Below, piece after piece: positions 27,153 through 35,565 of a DNA stretch of 64,000 bases. The stretch comes from Bacilli bacterium (GTDB lineage Bacteria > Bacillota_I > Bacilli_A > RFN20 > CAG-826), in assembly GCA_017470115.1 (NCBI GenBank), contig JAFUEZ010000008.1, positions 64,104-128,103 on the forward strand, read 5' to 3'. Under the pieces are notes generated by a model. That model had not been told where the DNA came from, did no database searches, and saw nothing but the letters and a program-made list of their open reading frames with translations. Position 1 is the stretch's first letter. Each line of letters begins with the position of its first letter. Position numbers and translations under genes: made by a program.

Positions 27153-28334
27153 ATGAAAATTTTAAAAAAAATAACAACAATAATAATTTTTGGTACCTTA
27201 ATATTGTCGCCTATTCTTATTCCTCTAACAATTTATGGCTTAGGTAATTGGTATCCACATTATTTACATATACCATGTTATTTTGAAGAAGAAGAAATTT
27301 TACTTTCGGATAATTATAATAATATATTTTATAGATCTCTACTTGGTCTTAGATCATTTAATGTGGATAGAAATGAAGATAAATTTGCATCATTTAATAT
27401 AAACGGAATTTCATACCGAAGCAATTCGGTAGATGAAGACAGTTCTTATTATTATTTTAATATTTTGCAGAATAATTACTTAGAAATGAATGCTTCACAA
27501 TATATTTGTAAATACAATAAAGAATATAATTTAGTTTCTTTATGGGATACTTCTGATTTAAATTGGGATATTGAAGATATTAAAGTGATTGGCTCTAAGC
27601 TCTATTGTTTAAGTTTTACGAGCGTAAAAGATAAAAGAAAAATATATAATTTGTTTGAAATTGATATTGGTGAAAAGAAAAGAAAATTATTGGTTGATAA
27701 CATTAAGGAAGACTTTGTATATATAAATTCTTCACAATCAATCTATATTTCCGTTGATTTAATTGGCAATTATGGCCTCATTATTAAGCAATCTGATAAA
27801 ACTAAATTAATGGCAACTTGTGTATCAACAGAAATTTGTTTCGATAAAATCAATCTTTGTATTACCAATAATCAAATTAACTTAATATATGACAATGAAA
27901 CTTTTTGTATTAATGACAAAGTTAAGAATCCAAAATTTTACAAAAATGCATATATCGAAAATAATAAGCTGATTTTTGCCACCTATGATTTTTCACCTAA
28001 GAATGAATGCGCAGGAGAAAACAGAGGTGGATACCATTGCGTATGTGGTTTTGGCAAATCTTATTTTTATATATTTGATTTAGAACTTAAAGAAATTTCT
28101 CTCCTAAAGGAATATCCTGAAAAAACATTGATTATTGATTATGATTTAAATGGTCCGAAATATTACTATAATAAAAGATTATTTATTAATGATGTCTTTT
28201 TTAGAGAATGTGAAGAAATCAAAGAAGGAGAAACTCAAAAGCTTTATGGTTTTATGGCTACACTAAGAGAAGAATATTTGATATCTTATTTTTATTTTAA
28301 AGGAGAATTTTATTTTTATAAAACTAAACAATAA
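27153..28334 (+). CDS. Membrane-anchored protein, paralogue of the gene at 47524
   Basis: A 393-residue protein with one N-terminal membrane helix (about 7-30) and a large external domain with beta-propeller-like short strands. The C-terminal ~140 residues match the product of 47524-48723: both have PKFY--AY-EN, then a Cys-containing block (CAGENRGGYHCVCGFGKS here), Y-FDL, IIDY, YYYNK, and a --CEEI-EGE segment. No enzyme motif is seen. Because its paralogue sits one base after an RHS toxin-like gene, an immunity or partner role is conceivable, but no RHS gene is next to this copy. Confidence 0.65.
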   Translation: MKILKKITTIIIFGTLILSPILIPLTIYGLGNWYPHYLHIPCYFEEEEILLSDNYNNIFYRSLLGLRSFNVDRNEDKFASFNINGISYRSNSVDEDSSYYYFNILQNNYLEMNASQYICKYNKEYNLVSLWDTSDLNWDIEDIKVIGSKLYCLSFTSVKDKRKIYNLFEIDIGEKKRKLLVDNIKEDFVYINSSQSIYISVDLIGNYGLIIKQSDKTKLMATCVSTEICFDKINLCITNNQINLIYDNETFCINDKVKNPKFYKNAYIENNKLIFATYDFSPKNECAGENRGGYHCVCGFGKSYFYIFDLELKEISLLKEYPEKTLIIDYDLNGPKYYYNKRLFINDVFFRECEEIKEGETQKLYGFMATLREEYLISYFYFKGEFYFYKTKQ

Positions 28335-28530
28335 TTCATGATTATCTAAAAGAAATAGTTCATAAAAGCAATAAAATAATCGAACACAATCTAATTTTCT
28401 TCTATAAATTAATGCGTGAAAATATATTTGATTATTCTGAATATTGTAATTGTTATTTTGTAAAATGTTTTGAATTATAAATACAATTTGAATACTATTT
28501 ATTGTAAAATTATAACGAGGTAAAAAAAAC

Positions 28531-29424
28531 ATGAAAGAAATATCATATAAAAACCAATTTGGAGATGTCCTTTTTGGCAACTCTTGGGAAATTGAAAATC
28601 CAGAAAAATTAATAATTATAATTACTGGTATGGCAGAGCATAGCGAAAGATATGATGACTTTGCTAAATTTTTGAACTCTAATAAGATGAGTGTTTACTG
28701 TCTTGATCACTATGGACAAGGAGAAGGAAAAAATGGCGAACTTGGAAATCCTGTTGATGGTTTCTTCTTCAAAATGCAAGATACTGTTTTTGAATTTTCT
28801 AAAAAATTAAGAGAAGAACATCCTGGCTTACCAGTTTACATATTCTCACACTCCATGGGTTCATTTGTTACTCAAGGCTATCTTGAAAAATACGGAGACT
28901 CCATTGATAAATTTGTCATCTGTGGAAGTAATGGGCCAAATGGCGCAGTCAAAATGGGTAAAACATTATCTCATATGATAGTCACTAAAAAGAATAGAAA
29001 TAAAAAAGCTACGTTATTAAACGATCTTGCAATTGGATCATATTCAAATCCACATAAGAAAGATTATAGTTTGAATGCATGGCTTTCTTACAACAAAGAT
29101 AACGTTTTAAAATATGACGCAGATCCATATTCAGGATATGTTTGCACAAATGGTTTCTATCGTTCATTTATGGATGGTATGGCATCTATTCAAAACAAGA
29201 AAAACCTTGCAAAAGTGAACAAAAATATTCCAATTTTAATTATTGCTGGTCAAGATGATCCTGTTGGAAATTTTGGAAAAGGTGTTAAAAAATTGTTTGA
29301 GCTTTATAAGAAATTTGACCTTAATGTTGAATGCAAAATTTATGAACATATGCGTCATGAAATTCTAAATGAAGACGAACATCAAAAGGTTTACGAAGAT
29401 ATTTTAGCGTTCTATAATAAATAG
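28531..29424 (+). CDS. Alpha/beta hydrolase, monoacylglycerol lipase / S33-like
   Basis: Cytoplasmic serine hydrolase of 297 residues; the closest family is the lysophospholipase or monoacylglycerol lipase type. It has IIITGMAEHSERYDDFAKFL at the oxyanion strand, then LDHYGQGEG, the nucleophile elbow FSHSMGS with Ser108, the Asp region AGQDDPVG and the His region EHMRHEILNE. No signal peptide. CGAGG lies before the ATG. The next gene starts two bases after this stop, so the two are translationally coupled; that gene makes a lipoprotein metallopeptidase. Confidence 0.9.
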   Translation: MKEISYKNQFGDVLFGNSWEIENPEKLIIIITGMAEHSERYDDFAKFLNSNKMSVYCLDHYGQGEGKNGELGNPVDGFFFKMQDTVFEFSKKLREEHPGLPVYIFSHSMGSFVTQGYLEKYGDSIDKFVICGSNGPNGAVKMGKTLSHMIVTKKNRNKKATLLNDLAIGSYSNPHKKDYSLNAWLSYNKDNVLKYDADPYSGYVCTNGFYRSFMDGMASIQNKKNLAKVNKNIPILIIAGQDDPVGNFGKGVKKLFELYKKFDLNVECKIYEHMRHEILNEDEHQKVYEDILAFYNK

Positions 29425-29426
29425 AC

Positions 29427-31079
29427 ATGAAAATATCTGCTTTGAATTTCAAATTATTATTTACATTATTAAATACGTTCGCAATCACAAGTTGCGGACT
29501 TTTTAATGGACGTAATTATGATGAAATAGATGTTGATCATAGTGTTGTAAACTTAAATTTAGTTAATAATGGATCAACAAGCGGAAACGTAATTAAACCA
29601 AATGATGTAACGCTGACTTTTACAAATTCTTCATTAAGCAAAACCGGATTAAATGGTCATAAATATTTACCTTCTCCAACAGTAGGTGAAAAAGCAATTA
29701 CAATTAAAGTTTTAGTTCCATTAATTCATTTTTCAGATTCTACAATTGTTTCCTCTTATAAAAGAAGTATTGTTGAAGAAAAAATTAAAAACGCATTTGA
29801 AGGAGTTACTCCGTTTTTAAGTGTTAAGGAATTTTATAAAAACGCCAGCAATAATTTAATCAATTTTGAGTTTGAATATACTGATTGGTTTGATGCTGGA
29901 AGCAGTTCAAATTGCACGGATGAAAAGATTACTTTTAATATAATTGATAAAGCTGTTAAAGAAGGAAAAATCGATGGCTCTGCTATAAATACAAGTGATT
30001 TTGATTCTAATAATGACGGATACATTGATGCAGTTTATGCAATTTATGATGTGAGTAATTTTAAAAATACAAATTCAGAGAATCGCAATTTGTGGGCGTA
30101 TACTTTGGATTATACACCAGTTGTTGGCAATAAAAATAATCCTAGAGCAAGAAACTTTTCGTGGGCAAGTTATGATTTTCTTGATGAAGGATATGGTGAA
30201 GGTTTTAGCGATCCACACACTCTAATTCATGAAACTGGTCATTTATTTGGCTTATATGATTATTATGATTACAATGCGAACTTTAGCCCAGTTTGTGCAG
30301 TTGATATGATGGATTATAACATTTGTGATTTGAATGCTTATTCAAAGATAATCTCTGGATGGATGAAACCTTATATTGTTTATGGTGAAGCGACTATTAA
30401 TTTAAACGAAGTAAAAGAGAATAATTCTTGCATTGTCGTTTTAGGTGATAAAGAAAAATTAATCAAAGATAAAAACACAAACAAATATTTGTTTAATCCT
30501 TTTAACGAATATATGTTAGTTGAGAATTTCAACTATAATTCAAAAGCTAATTTTGTTGACTTAGTTTCCGGATATGATCCTGTGAGTCTTGTTGGTGGAG
30601 ATTCATATACTAAATCAGGTTATAAAATTTATCATATTGATAGTCCACAACTTTTAATTCAAAAAGTTAAAAATTCTTATACATATGATTTTTATTACAG
30701 TCATAAGTATGTAGAAAACAAATCATCTTTACTTCAAAACATTATGACAAATACCTCATTTGGAGAGCAAAAGCGTGCAGAATCCAATTATTTTGAACAA
30801 TTAGGAATTGAAAAGATAGATGAGAATTGTGATTATTTTAATGAAATTACATTAATTGCAAAATCAACAAGGCACGAAATAAACTATAGAACTCTATATA
30901 CTTATATAGATGAGAATAATGAAAAGAAGATTGAAAAAGCATCAAATGATTTCTTATTTGATGTTGGCGATTCTTTCATTCCTAGTAGTTATAAAAATTA
31001 TTTTGTTCATGGCGGAGATAGTTCATCGATCACTTTTGATAATAATTTAAAATTTTCTACCCAAATTAATTTTAACTAA
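29427..31079 (+). CDS. Lipoprotein zinc metallopeptidase, M6-like
   Basis: Secreted, lipid-anchored protease of 550 residues. The lipobox TSC lies near residue 23 (AITSC). The zinc site HETGH (His268-His272) is followed by LFGLYDYYDY, the gluzincin/M6 immune-inhibitor-A style extension, and by VDMMDYN, a candidate Met-turn. Upstream blocks DSNNDGYIDAVYAIYD, a Ca-binding-like loop, and WAYT are also typical of M6 peptidases. The C-terminal ~230 residues are a beta-rich, non-catalytic region. It begins two bases after the hydrolase stop. Substrates are presumably host or dietary proteins. Confidence 0.83.
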   Translation: MKISALNFKLLFTLLNTFAITSCGLFNGRNYDEIDVDHSVVNLNLVNNGSTSGNVIKPNDVTLTFTNSSLSKTGLNGHKYLPSPTVGEKAITIKVLVPLIHFSDSTIVSSYKRSIVEEKIKNAFEGVTPFLSVKEFYKNASNNLINFEFEYTDWFDAGSSSNCTDEKITFNIIDKAVKEGKIDGSAINTSDFDSNNDGYIDAVYAIYDVSNFKNTNSENRNLWAYTLDYTPVVGNKNNPRARNFSWASYDFLDEGYGEGFSDPHTLIHETGHLFGLYDYYDYNANFSPVCAVDMMDYNICDLNAYSKIISGWMKPYIVYGEATINLNEVKENNSCIVVLGDKEKLIKDKNTNKYLFNPFNEYMLVENFNYNSKANFVDLVSGYDPVSLVGGDSYTKSGYKIYHIDSPQLLIQKVKNSYTYDFYYSHKYVENKSSLLQNIMTNTSFGEQKRAESNYFEQLGIEKIDENCDYFNEITLIAKSTRHEINYRTLYTYIDENNEKKIEKASNDFLFDVGDSFIPSSYKNYFVHGGDSSSITFDNNLKFSTQINFN

Positions 31080-31089
31080 ATATTTAATT

Positions 31090-31137
31090 AGCCTCCCTTT
31101 TGTGTTATATTTTTTGTATTGAAGTAGGAGGCTTTTA
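31090..31137 (+). terminator. Terminator-like hairpin overlapping the prs ribosome binding site
   Basis: AGCCTCC (31090-31096) pairs with GGAGGCT (31127-31133), followed by TTTATTT. The 3' arm contains the prs AGGAGG, so read-through transcripts would have a masked start site, while a transcript starting inside the 30-base loop would not. Confidence 0.5.
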
Positions 31138-31140
31138 TTT

Positions 31141-32115
31141 ATGATAAAAGATATTCTAGTATTCTCATTAACTTCAAGCATTGAACTCACTAACAAAGTG
31201 TGCGCTCTTCTAGGCATCGAAAGAAGCAAGAACGAGATTCTGCATTTTGCTGATGGTGAATGTCTTGCAACTTCATCAGTTGATGTAAGAGGCAAGAAAG
31301 TTTACATTATTCAATCTACATGTAAACCTGTTAATGATAGGATCATGGAGACACTTATCTTTATTGATGGTGTCAAAAGAGCTAACTGTCGTGAAGTGAC
31401 AGTTATCATGCCATATTATGGCTACGCTAGACAAGATAGAATTGCTCATTACAATGAACCAATTAGTGCGAGAATGGTCGCGGATTTATTCACTAATGCT
31501 GGAGTAAAACGTATATTGACCGTCGAATTACATACCGCGCAAATTCAAGGTTTCTTTGGAGTTCCAGTTGATAACCTATCACCTTCATTCTTATTTGCAA
31601 AATATTTGAACGAATATTTAGATACAAAAAATCCAGAAACATCAGGGACAATTTCAGTGGTAGCTCCTGATCATGGTGCTTTATATAGAGCTCGTGATTT
31701 AGCTAACTTTATTCCTGATACAAGCTTAGTTGTTATCGATAAACGTAGACCAAAAGCAAATGTAGCTGAAGTAGTTAATATCGTCGGTGATATCGAAGGT
31801 AAAACATGTATTATGATAGACGACATTATTGATACTGGCGGAACAATTTGTGCTGGTGCAAAAATGTTAAAAGAAAAAGGTGCAAAAGAAGTCATTATCT
31901 GCTGTACTCATGCTTTATTTAACGGCAACGCATTAGAAAAGATTAATGCTGCTGATTATATTAAACAAGTAGTTGTTACTGATACGATTGAGCATCCTGA
32001 ATTCGAAGACAATTCTAAGATTAAAGTCATTTCAATTGCAGAAATGATTGCGGACGTTATTAGAAGTCACGAATCACACAAAGAAATTAAAAATCTATAC
32101 GCAAGATTCCATTAA
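31141..32115 (+). CDS. prs: Ribose-phosphate pyrophosphokinase
   Basis: Makes PRPP from ribose 5-phosphate and ATP for nucleotide, His and Trp synthesis. The 324-residue length is normal. Motifs: FADGECLATSSVDVRGKKVYIIQS at the start (shown here to VDVRG), MPYYGYARQDR with the ATP-binding loop, VELHTAQIQGFF, and the PRPP-binding CIMIDDIIDTGGT. It carries a full AGGAGG nine bases before the ATG, which lies inside a hairpin with the preceding gene's 3' region. A terminator follows immediately. Confidence 0.95.
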   Translation: MIKDILVFSLTSSIELTNKVCALLGIERSKNEILHFADGECLATSSVDVRGKKVYIIQSTCKPVNDRIMETLIFIDGVKRANCREVTVIMPYYGYARQDRIAHYNEPISARMVADLFTNAGVKRILTVELHTAQIQGFFGVPVDNLSPSFLFAKYLNEYLDTKNPETSGTISVVAPDHGALYRARDLANFIPDTSLVVIDKRRPKANVAEVVNIVGDIEGKTCIMIDDIIDTGGTICAGAKMLKEKGAKEVIICCTHALFNGNALEKINAADYIKQVVVTDTIEHPEFEDNSKIKVISIAEMIADVIRSHESHKEIKNLYARFH

Positions 32116-32116
32116 T

Positions 32117-32146
32117 AAAAGCGGACACGTAAGTGTTCGTTTTTTA
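32117..32146 (+). terminator. Terminator of prs
   Basis: AAAAGCGGACAC/GTGTTCGTTTTT stem with a GTAA loop, two G-T pairs and a T-run. Confidence 0.85.
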
Positions 32147-32169
32147 ATGAATTAAAGGCAACAAATCGA

Positions 32170-32175
32170 TATAAT
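32170..32175 (+). promoter_or_regulatory. -10 box (TATAAT) for a leaderless ABC-F mRNA
   Basis: Perfect TATAAT ending seven bases before the ABC-F ATG, with no ribosome binding site between. The predicted transcription start coincides with the start codon. Confidence 0.6.
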
Positions 32176-32182
32176 TATTGAT

Positions 32183-34063
32183 ATGTCTTTAATTAACTTT
32201 TCAAACGTTACAAAATACTATTCACTTGATCTTATATTAGACCATGTAACTTTTAATATTAATAAAGGAGAACGTGTTGCACTCGTTGGAAATAACGGCA
32301 CTGGAAAGACAACACTTTTGAAATTAATACTAAAAGAAGAAGAGCCAACACTAGTTGCAAAAGAAGATAAAGTAGGTGATATATCTATATTAAACGGCAC
32401 AAGTATTGGCTATTTAAATCAAGATGCAATTAAAGATATTAATAATACAGTAAAAGAAGAATTAATGTTAGTTTTTGCAAAAAACCTTGCAGAACTCAAT
32501 TATTTTTATAAATTAAGCGATAAAATAAGTACTAATCACAGTGATGAATTACTAGAAAAATATAATGAATTATTAGAAAAGTTAACAGCTGATGGTACTT
32601 TTAATCTTGATAATAAAATTGAAGGATACATAACAAAATTTCATTTTCCTAAAGAGATTTTAAACACTAAAATTTCTACTCTTTCTGGTGGTGAGAGAAT
32701 GAAAATAGCTTTCATTAAATTACTGCTCGGTGATTATGATTTGTTGTTGCTCGATGAACCTACTAATCATCTTGATATCTCAACTATTGAATGGTTAGAA
32801 GAATATTTGAAGTCATATAAAGGCACAATTCTTTTCATTTCTCATGACAGATATTTCTTAGAAACACTTGCAACTAAAATCTTAGATTTAGAGAATCATA
32901 AAATTACGACTTATAACCTTGGTTATGATGATTATTTGAAAGAAAAAGAACTGAGATATCAACAAGAACTTGCAAAATATGAGCGCGAAGAAGAGGAAAT
33001 GGAGCGCTTGAGAAGGTTTATTGAGTTCTATATGCCTAAACCTCGATTTGCTTCTAGAGCTAAAGATAGGGTTCATAAATTAGAAAAACTTGAAGCTAAT
33101 CATATTGATAAACCACAAAAAGAAAATAGAAATATTAAGTTTAAAATCGAAGGAAGTAATTTAAAAAATAAAGGCTTATTAGATTTCAAAGATGTTGTTG
33201 CTGGGTATGATGTAGGATTATTTCCCCCATTTAATTTCACACTTTATGGTAAAGATCGTCTTGCTATTGTAGGAGATAATGGAATTGGAAAAACCACGCT
33301 AATTAAGTCAATAACCTTGCAAAAACCCCTTATTTTTGGAAAAATTCAAGAATTGAGACCTTTAAAAATAGGTTATATAAAGCAAAATGATTATGAGTTT
33401 GTTTCTAAATTAACATGCTTAGATTACCTAAGAGAAAAGTACCCAAAGAAATTAGACTCAGAGTTAAGAACAGCTTTAGGGAGATTCCTTTTTACAAAAG
33501 AAGATGTTTTTAAAAACTGCTCTTTACTTTCTAATGGCGAAAAGATGAGATTGGTTCTTTGTGATCTATCGTTAAGCGAATATGATGTATTGATTCTCGA
33601 TGAACCTACCAATCACTTAGATATGGTAACAAAAGAATGTTTACTTACTACACTTAAAAATTATGAAGGTGCTATTATTTTTATTTCACATGATAGATAC
33701 TTTATTAATTCTTTAGCAGATTATATTCTGTATCTTTCAAGAGACTTAAGCTTAGTTGTAGAAGGTAACTATGAAGATATCAAAGAAAAAATCGGAATCA
33801 CAAATAAAACCGAAGAAGAGAAAGAAGCAAAAAAAGTTAAAGAACTTGTTTACGATAAAATTGAAACAAAGCCAAAACTATCTAATAACAAAATTAAAGA
33901 ATATAAAGATAAATTATTAGATATTGAAAAAAGGTTAGAAGAAATTAATGACCTATTGAATATGGATTTTGAAAATTATAAAGAAATTGATGCTCTTACT
34001 GATGAAAGAAGTGAGTTGGAAGAGAAGTATTTTGAGATTCTTAACATATTGGATGAGAATTAG
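32183..34063 (+). CDS. ABC-F family ATPase (ribosome-associated)
   Basis: Soluble twin-ATPase protein of 626 residues without membrane helices; ABC-F proteins bind the ribosomal E site and assist translation or give antibiotic resistance. Domain 1: GNNGTGKTTLLK, LSGGERMKIA and LLLLDEPTNHLD. A charged linker follows (about 245-320, EREEEEMERLRRFIEFYMP). Domain 2: GDNGIGKTTLIK, LSNGEKMRLV and LILDEPTNHLD. The C-terminal ~70 residues form a coiled coil. LSNGE replaces LSGGE in domain 2. Which of housekeeping (EttA/Uup-like) or resistance type it is cannot be decided. Likely leaderless: TATAAT seven bases before the ATG. Confidence 0.92.
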   Translation: MSLINFSNVTKYYSLDLILDHVTFNINKGERVALVGNNGTGKTTLLKLILKEEEPTLVAKEDKVGDISILNGTSIGYLNQDAIKDINNTVKEELMLVFAKNLAELNYFYKLSDKISTNHSDELLEKYNELLEKLTADGTFNLDNKIEGYITKFHFPKEILNTKISTLSGGERMKIAFIKLLLGDYDLLLLDEPTNHLDISTIEWLEEYLKSYKGTILFISHDRYFLETLATKILDLENHKITTYNLGYDDYLKEKELRYQQELAKYEREEEEMERLRRFIEFYMPKPRFASRAKDRVHKLEKLEANHIDKPQKENRNIKFKIEGSNLKNKGLLDFKDVVAGYDVGLFPPFNFTLYGKDRLAIVGDNGIGKTTLIKSITLQKPLIFGKIQELRPLKIGYIKQNDYEFVSKLTCLDYLREKYPKKLDSELRTALGRFLFTKEDVFKNCSLLSNGEKMRLVLCDLSLSEYDVLILDEPTNHLDMVTKECLLTTLKNYEGAIIFISHDRYFINSLADYILYLSRDLSLVVEGNYEDIKEKIGITNKTEEEKEAKKVKELVYDKIETKPKLSNNKIKEYKDKLLDIEKRLEEINDLLNMDFENYKEIDALTDERSELEEKYFEILNILDEN

Positions 34064-34114
34064 GTATTAAAATATAATATATTTTAGGTAAAAATCCATT
34101 AAAAAAATCTACTT

Positions 34115-34142
34115 TTGATTTATATCAATATATTGATATAAT
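34115..34142 (+). promoter_or_regulatory. Promoter of the transporter leader RNA
   Basis: TTGATT at 34115-34120, 16-base spacer and TATAAT at 34137-34142. The expected start near 34149 is just before the structured element at 34156. Confidence 0.7.
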
Positions 34143-34155
34143 ATAAATATAAGAT

Positions 34156-34233
34156 AAGAAGGGATGTGCAAATAAGTTCAGGTAACAAACGCTGAATGAA
34201 AAGATAATAGTTTTGGCACGTTCCTTCTTTTTT
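34156..34233 (+). ncRNA. Structured RNA element ending in a terminator-like stem; unidentified
   Basis: AAGAAGGGATGTGC (34156-34169) pairs with GCACGTTCCTTCTT (34216-34229), 14 pairs including G-U, directly followed by a T-run to 34233. The 46-base loop has an internal hairpin TTCAG/CTGAA and two AAAAGATA-like A-rich stretches. It sits right after a good promoter, so it is either a small independent RNA or a riboswitch-like first attenuator of the transporter operon. I do not match it to a known class; there is no T-box sequence. Confidence 0.5.
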
Positions 34234-34343
34234 AAAGTTAATTGTTTGAATTAAAACAACATTAAGATTTAAGGTTAAAAGTATTTATAAAAAAGCAACG
34301 GGCATAAAATTCTTCTTAGAAAGGAAAAAGGAGGAACTTGTTT

Positions 34344-34412
34344 ATGTCAAATTTGATAAAATTCGTTAATTCTTTTTACTTTTATTATTATTACTTTGAC
34401 CGCAATCAATAA
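34344..34412 (+). CDS. Tyr/Phe-rich leader peptide (22 residues)
   Basis: A short ORF with a perfect AGGAGGA site eight bases before its ATG. The peptide reads MSNLIKFVNSFYFYYYYFD then RNQ: five Tyr and four Phe codons, with FYFYYYYF in one run. The stop overlaps the 5' arm of a downstream hairpin, and an intrinsic terminator stands just before the first transporter gene. This is the layout of an amino-acid attenuation leader: a ribosome stalled on Tyr or Phe codons would set the fold of the RNA. Confidence 0.8.
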   Translation: MSNLIKFVNSFYFYYYYFDRNQ

Positions 34413-34502
34413 CATTGTGTGATTTTAAGTAGTAAGTGTTATTGATTTAGATTGGTAACACTTAAAGTAATAAATTGATTATTTGGCTTGAGCGTTACCG
34501 AT
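34404..34502 (+). promoter_or_regulatory. Mutually exclusive attenuator hairpins
   Basis: Segment 1, AATCAATAACA (34404-34414), pairs with segment 2, TGTTATTGATT (34437-34447). Segment 2, TAAGTGTTA (34433-34441), can instead pair with segment 3, TAACACTTA (34456-34464). Segment 3, ATTGGTAAC (34451-34459), can pair with segment 4, GTTACCGAT (34494-34502), in the terminator loop and arm. A ribosome held at the Tyr/Phe run leaves 1:2 free to form, so 3:4 forms and the terminator is opened; a ribosome reaching the stop covers 1, so 2:3 and the terminator form. This is trp-leader logic, inferred from base pairing only. Confidence 0.65.
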
Positions 34503-34516
34503 GCTCAAGTTTTTTT
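34487..34516 (+). terminator. Attenuator terminator before the ABC importer
   Basis: CTTGAGCG/TGCTCAAG stem (34487-34494 with 34502-34509), seven-base loop, then seven T residues; 15 bases before the first transporter ATG. Confidence 0.88.
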
Positions 34517-34530
34517 AAGGAGAGATTAAT

Positions 34531-35550
34531 ATGAGAAGAGAAAGATTAATAGCAATTGCAGCTTTTGCTGCTTTAAGTGGAGTAATTTCATCATGTGGAA
34601 GTAGTCGTATTGACATGGAAACATGGAAATTTAGTCCAAAAGATGCCAAAAATATTAAAATTGGAGTTTTGCAACCTGTAGAACATGACGCTTTAAGTCA
34701 AGCTCGTTTGGGTTTTAAATCAGCTTTAGAAGAAAACGATATTACCTTCACTTTTGATTATCAAAACGCAAATGGAAATTCAGCAGATCAAAACACATTA
34801 GCTAAAAAGATGGTTACTGAAGACGATTTAGTGCTTGGAATCGGAACTGGAGCTTCTGTTGCTTTACAATCATCTGCAATAAATGCTGGTACAACATTGC
34901 CAATATTATTTACTGCAGTTACTGATCCTGTTGATGCAGAACTTGTAGATACTTTAGCTGAACCTGGGCAAAACGTTACAGGTACAAGCGATGCAAACCC
35001 AGTAGAAGCTCAAATTGATTTAATTAAAGAATGTGTTCCTACAGCAACTAAAATCGGAGTAATGTACACTCAAAGTGAAACAAATAGTAAAGTACAAGCC
35101 GATCAAGCTAAAAAAGAAGCTGAAAAACAAGGCTTATCAGTTGTTGTAAAAACATGTACTGATTCAAGTGACATCGCTTCCGTTGCTCAGGCAATTTGTG
35201 CTGAAGGAATTCAAGCTTTATATATTCCAACTGATAACAACATTGCATCTCATATGGAAGCAATTAAAAATGCAGTAGAAGCAAAAAGTGTTTTATGTGT
35301 TGTTGGTGAAGAAGCTCAATGTAAAAACGGTGGCCATATCACATTATCAATCGATTACTTTGAATTAGGGAAAGTTACTGGATATATGGCTGCACAAATT
35401 ATTAAAGATGGAGTTAGACCAGATCAAATTCCAGTTAAATCAATGACTGCAGCAGAATGCAGTTATGTTATGTCTAGTGCTAATCTAAGTAGTGCAAATA
35501 TTACTTTACCAGCATCTGTTGCTGAAAAGTTTAAAGATATTAACAGTTAA
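34531..35550 (+). CDS. ABC importer substrate-binding lipoprotein (TrpX-like, PF04392 family)
   Basis: Extracellular solute receptor of 339 residues tethered by a lipobox (VISSC near residue 22). The mature protein follows the ABC_sub_bind family: KIGVLQPVEHDALSQARLGF, then GIGTGASVALQS, LFTAVTDPVDA and VTGTSDANPVEAQIDL. Family members with this neighbour set are usually called tryptophan (TrpX) transporters. The leader here has Tyr and Phe codons but no Trp codon, so tyrosine and/or phenylalanine is a better guess for the ligand. AAGGAGAG precedes the ATG, just after the attenuator terminator. Confidence 0.88.
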   Translation: MRRERLIAIAAFAALSGVISSCGSSRIDMETWKFSPKDAKNIKIGVLQPVEHDALSQARLGFKSALEENDITFTFDYQNANGNSADQNTLAKKMVTEDDLVLGIGTGASVALQSSAINAGTTLPILFTAVTDPVDAELVDTLAEPGQNVTGTSDANPVEAQIDLIKECVPTATKIGVMYTQSETNSKVQADQAKKEAEKQGLSVVVKTCTDSSDIASVAQAICAEGIQALYIPTDNNIASHMEAIKNAVEAKSVLCVVGEEAQCKNGGHITLSIDYFELGKVTGYMAAQIIKDGVRPDQIPVKSMTAAECSYVMSSANLSSANITLPASVAEKFKDINS

Positions 35551-35565
35551 TCGAAAGGCAAATGA

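Noticed and set aside
34156..34233. Calling the structured RNA a fluoride riboswitch because of an AAC-GCTGA-TG stretch
   Set aside because: The required 5' GG-GATGG block and helix order are not present.
34064..34530. T-box leader before the importer
   Set aside because: No T-box sequence (AGGGTGGNACCGCG-like) and no specifier-loop structure; a coding leader peptide is present instead.
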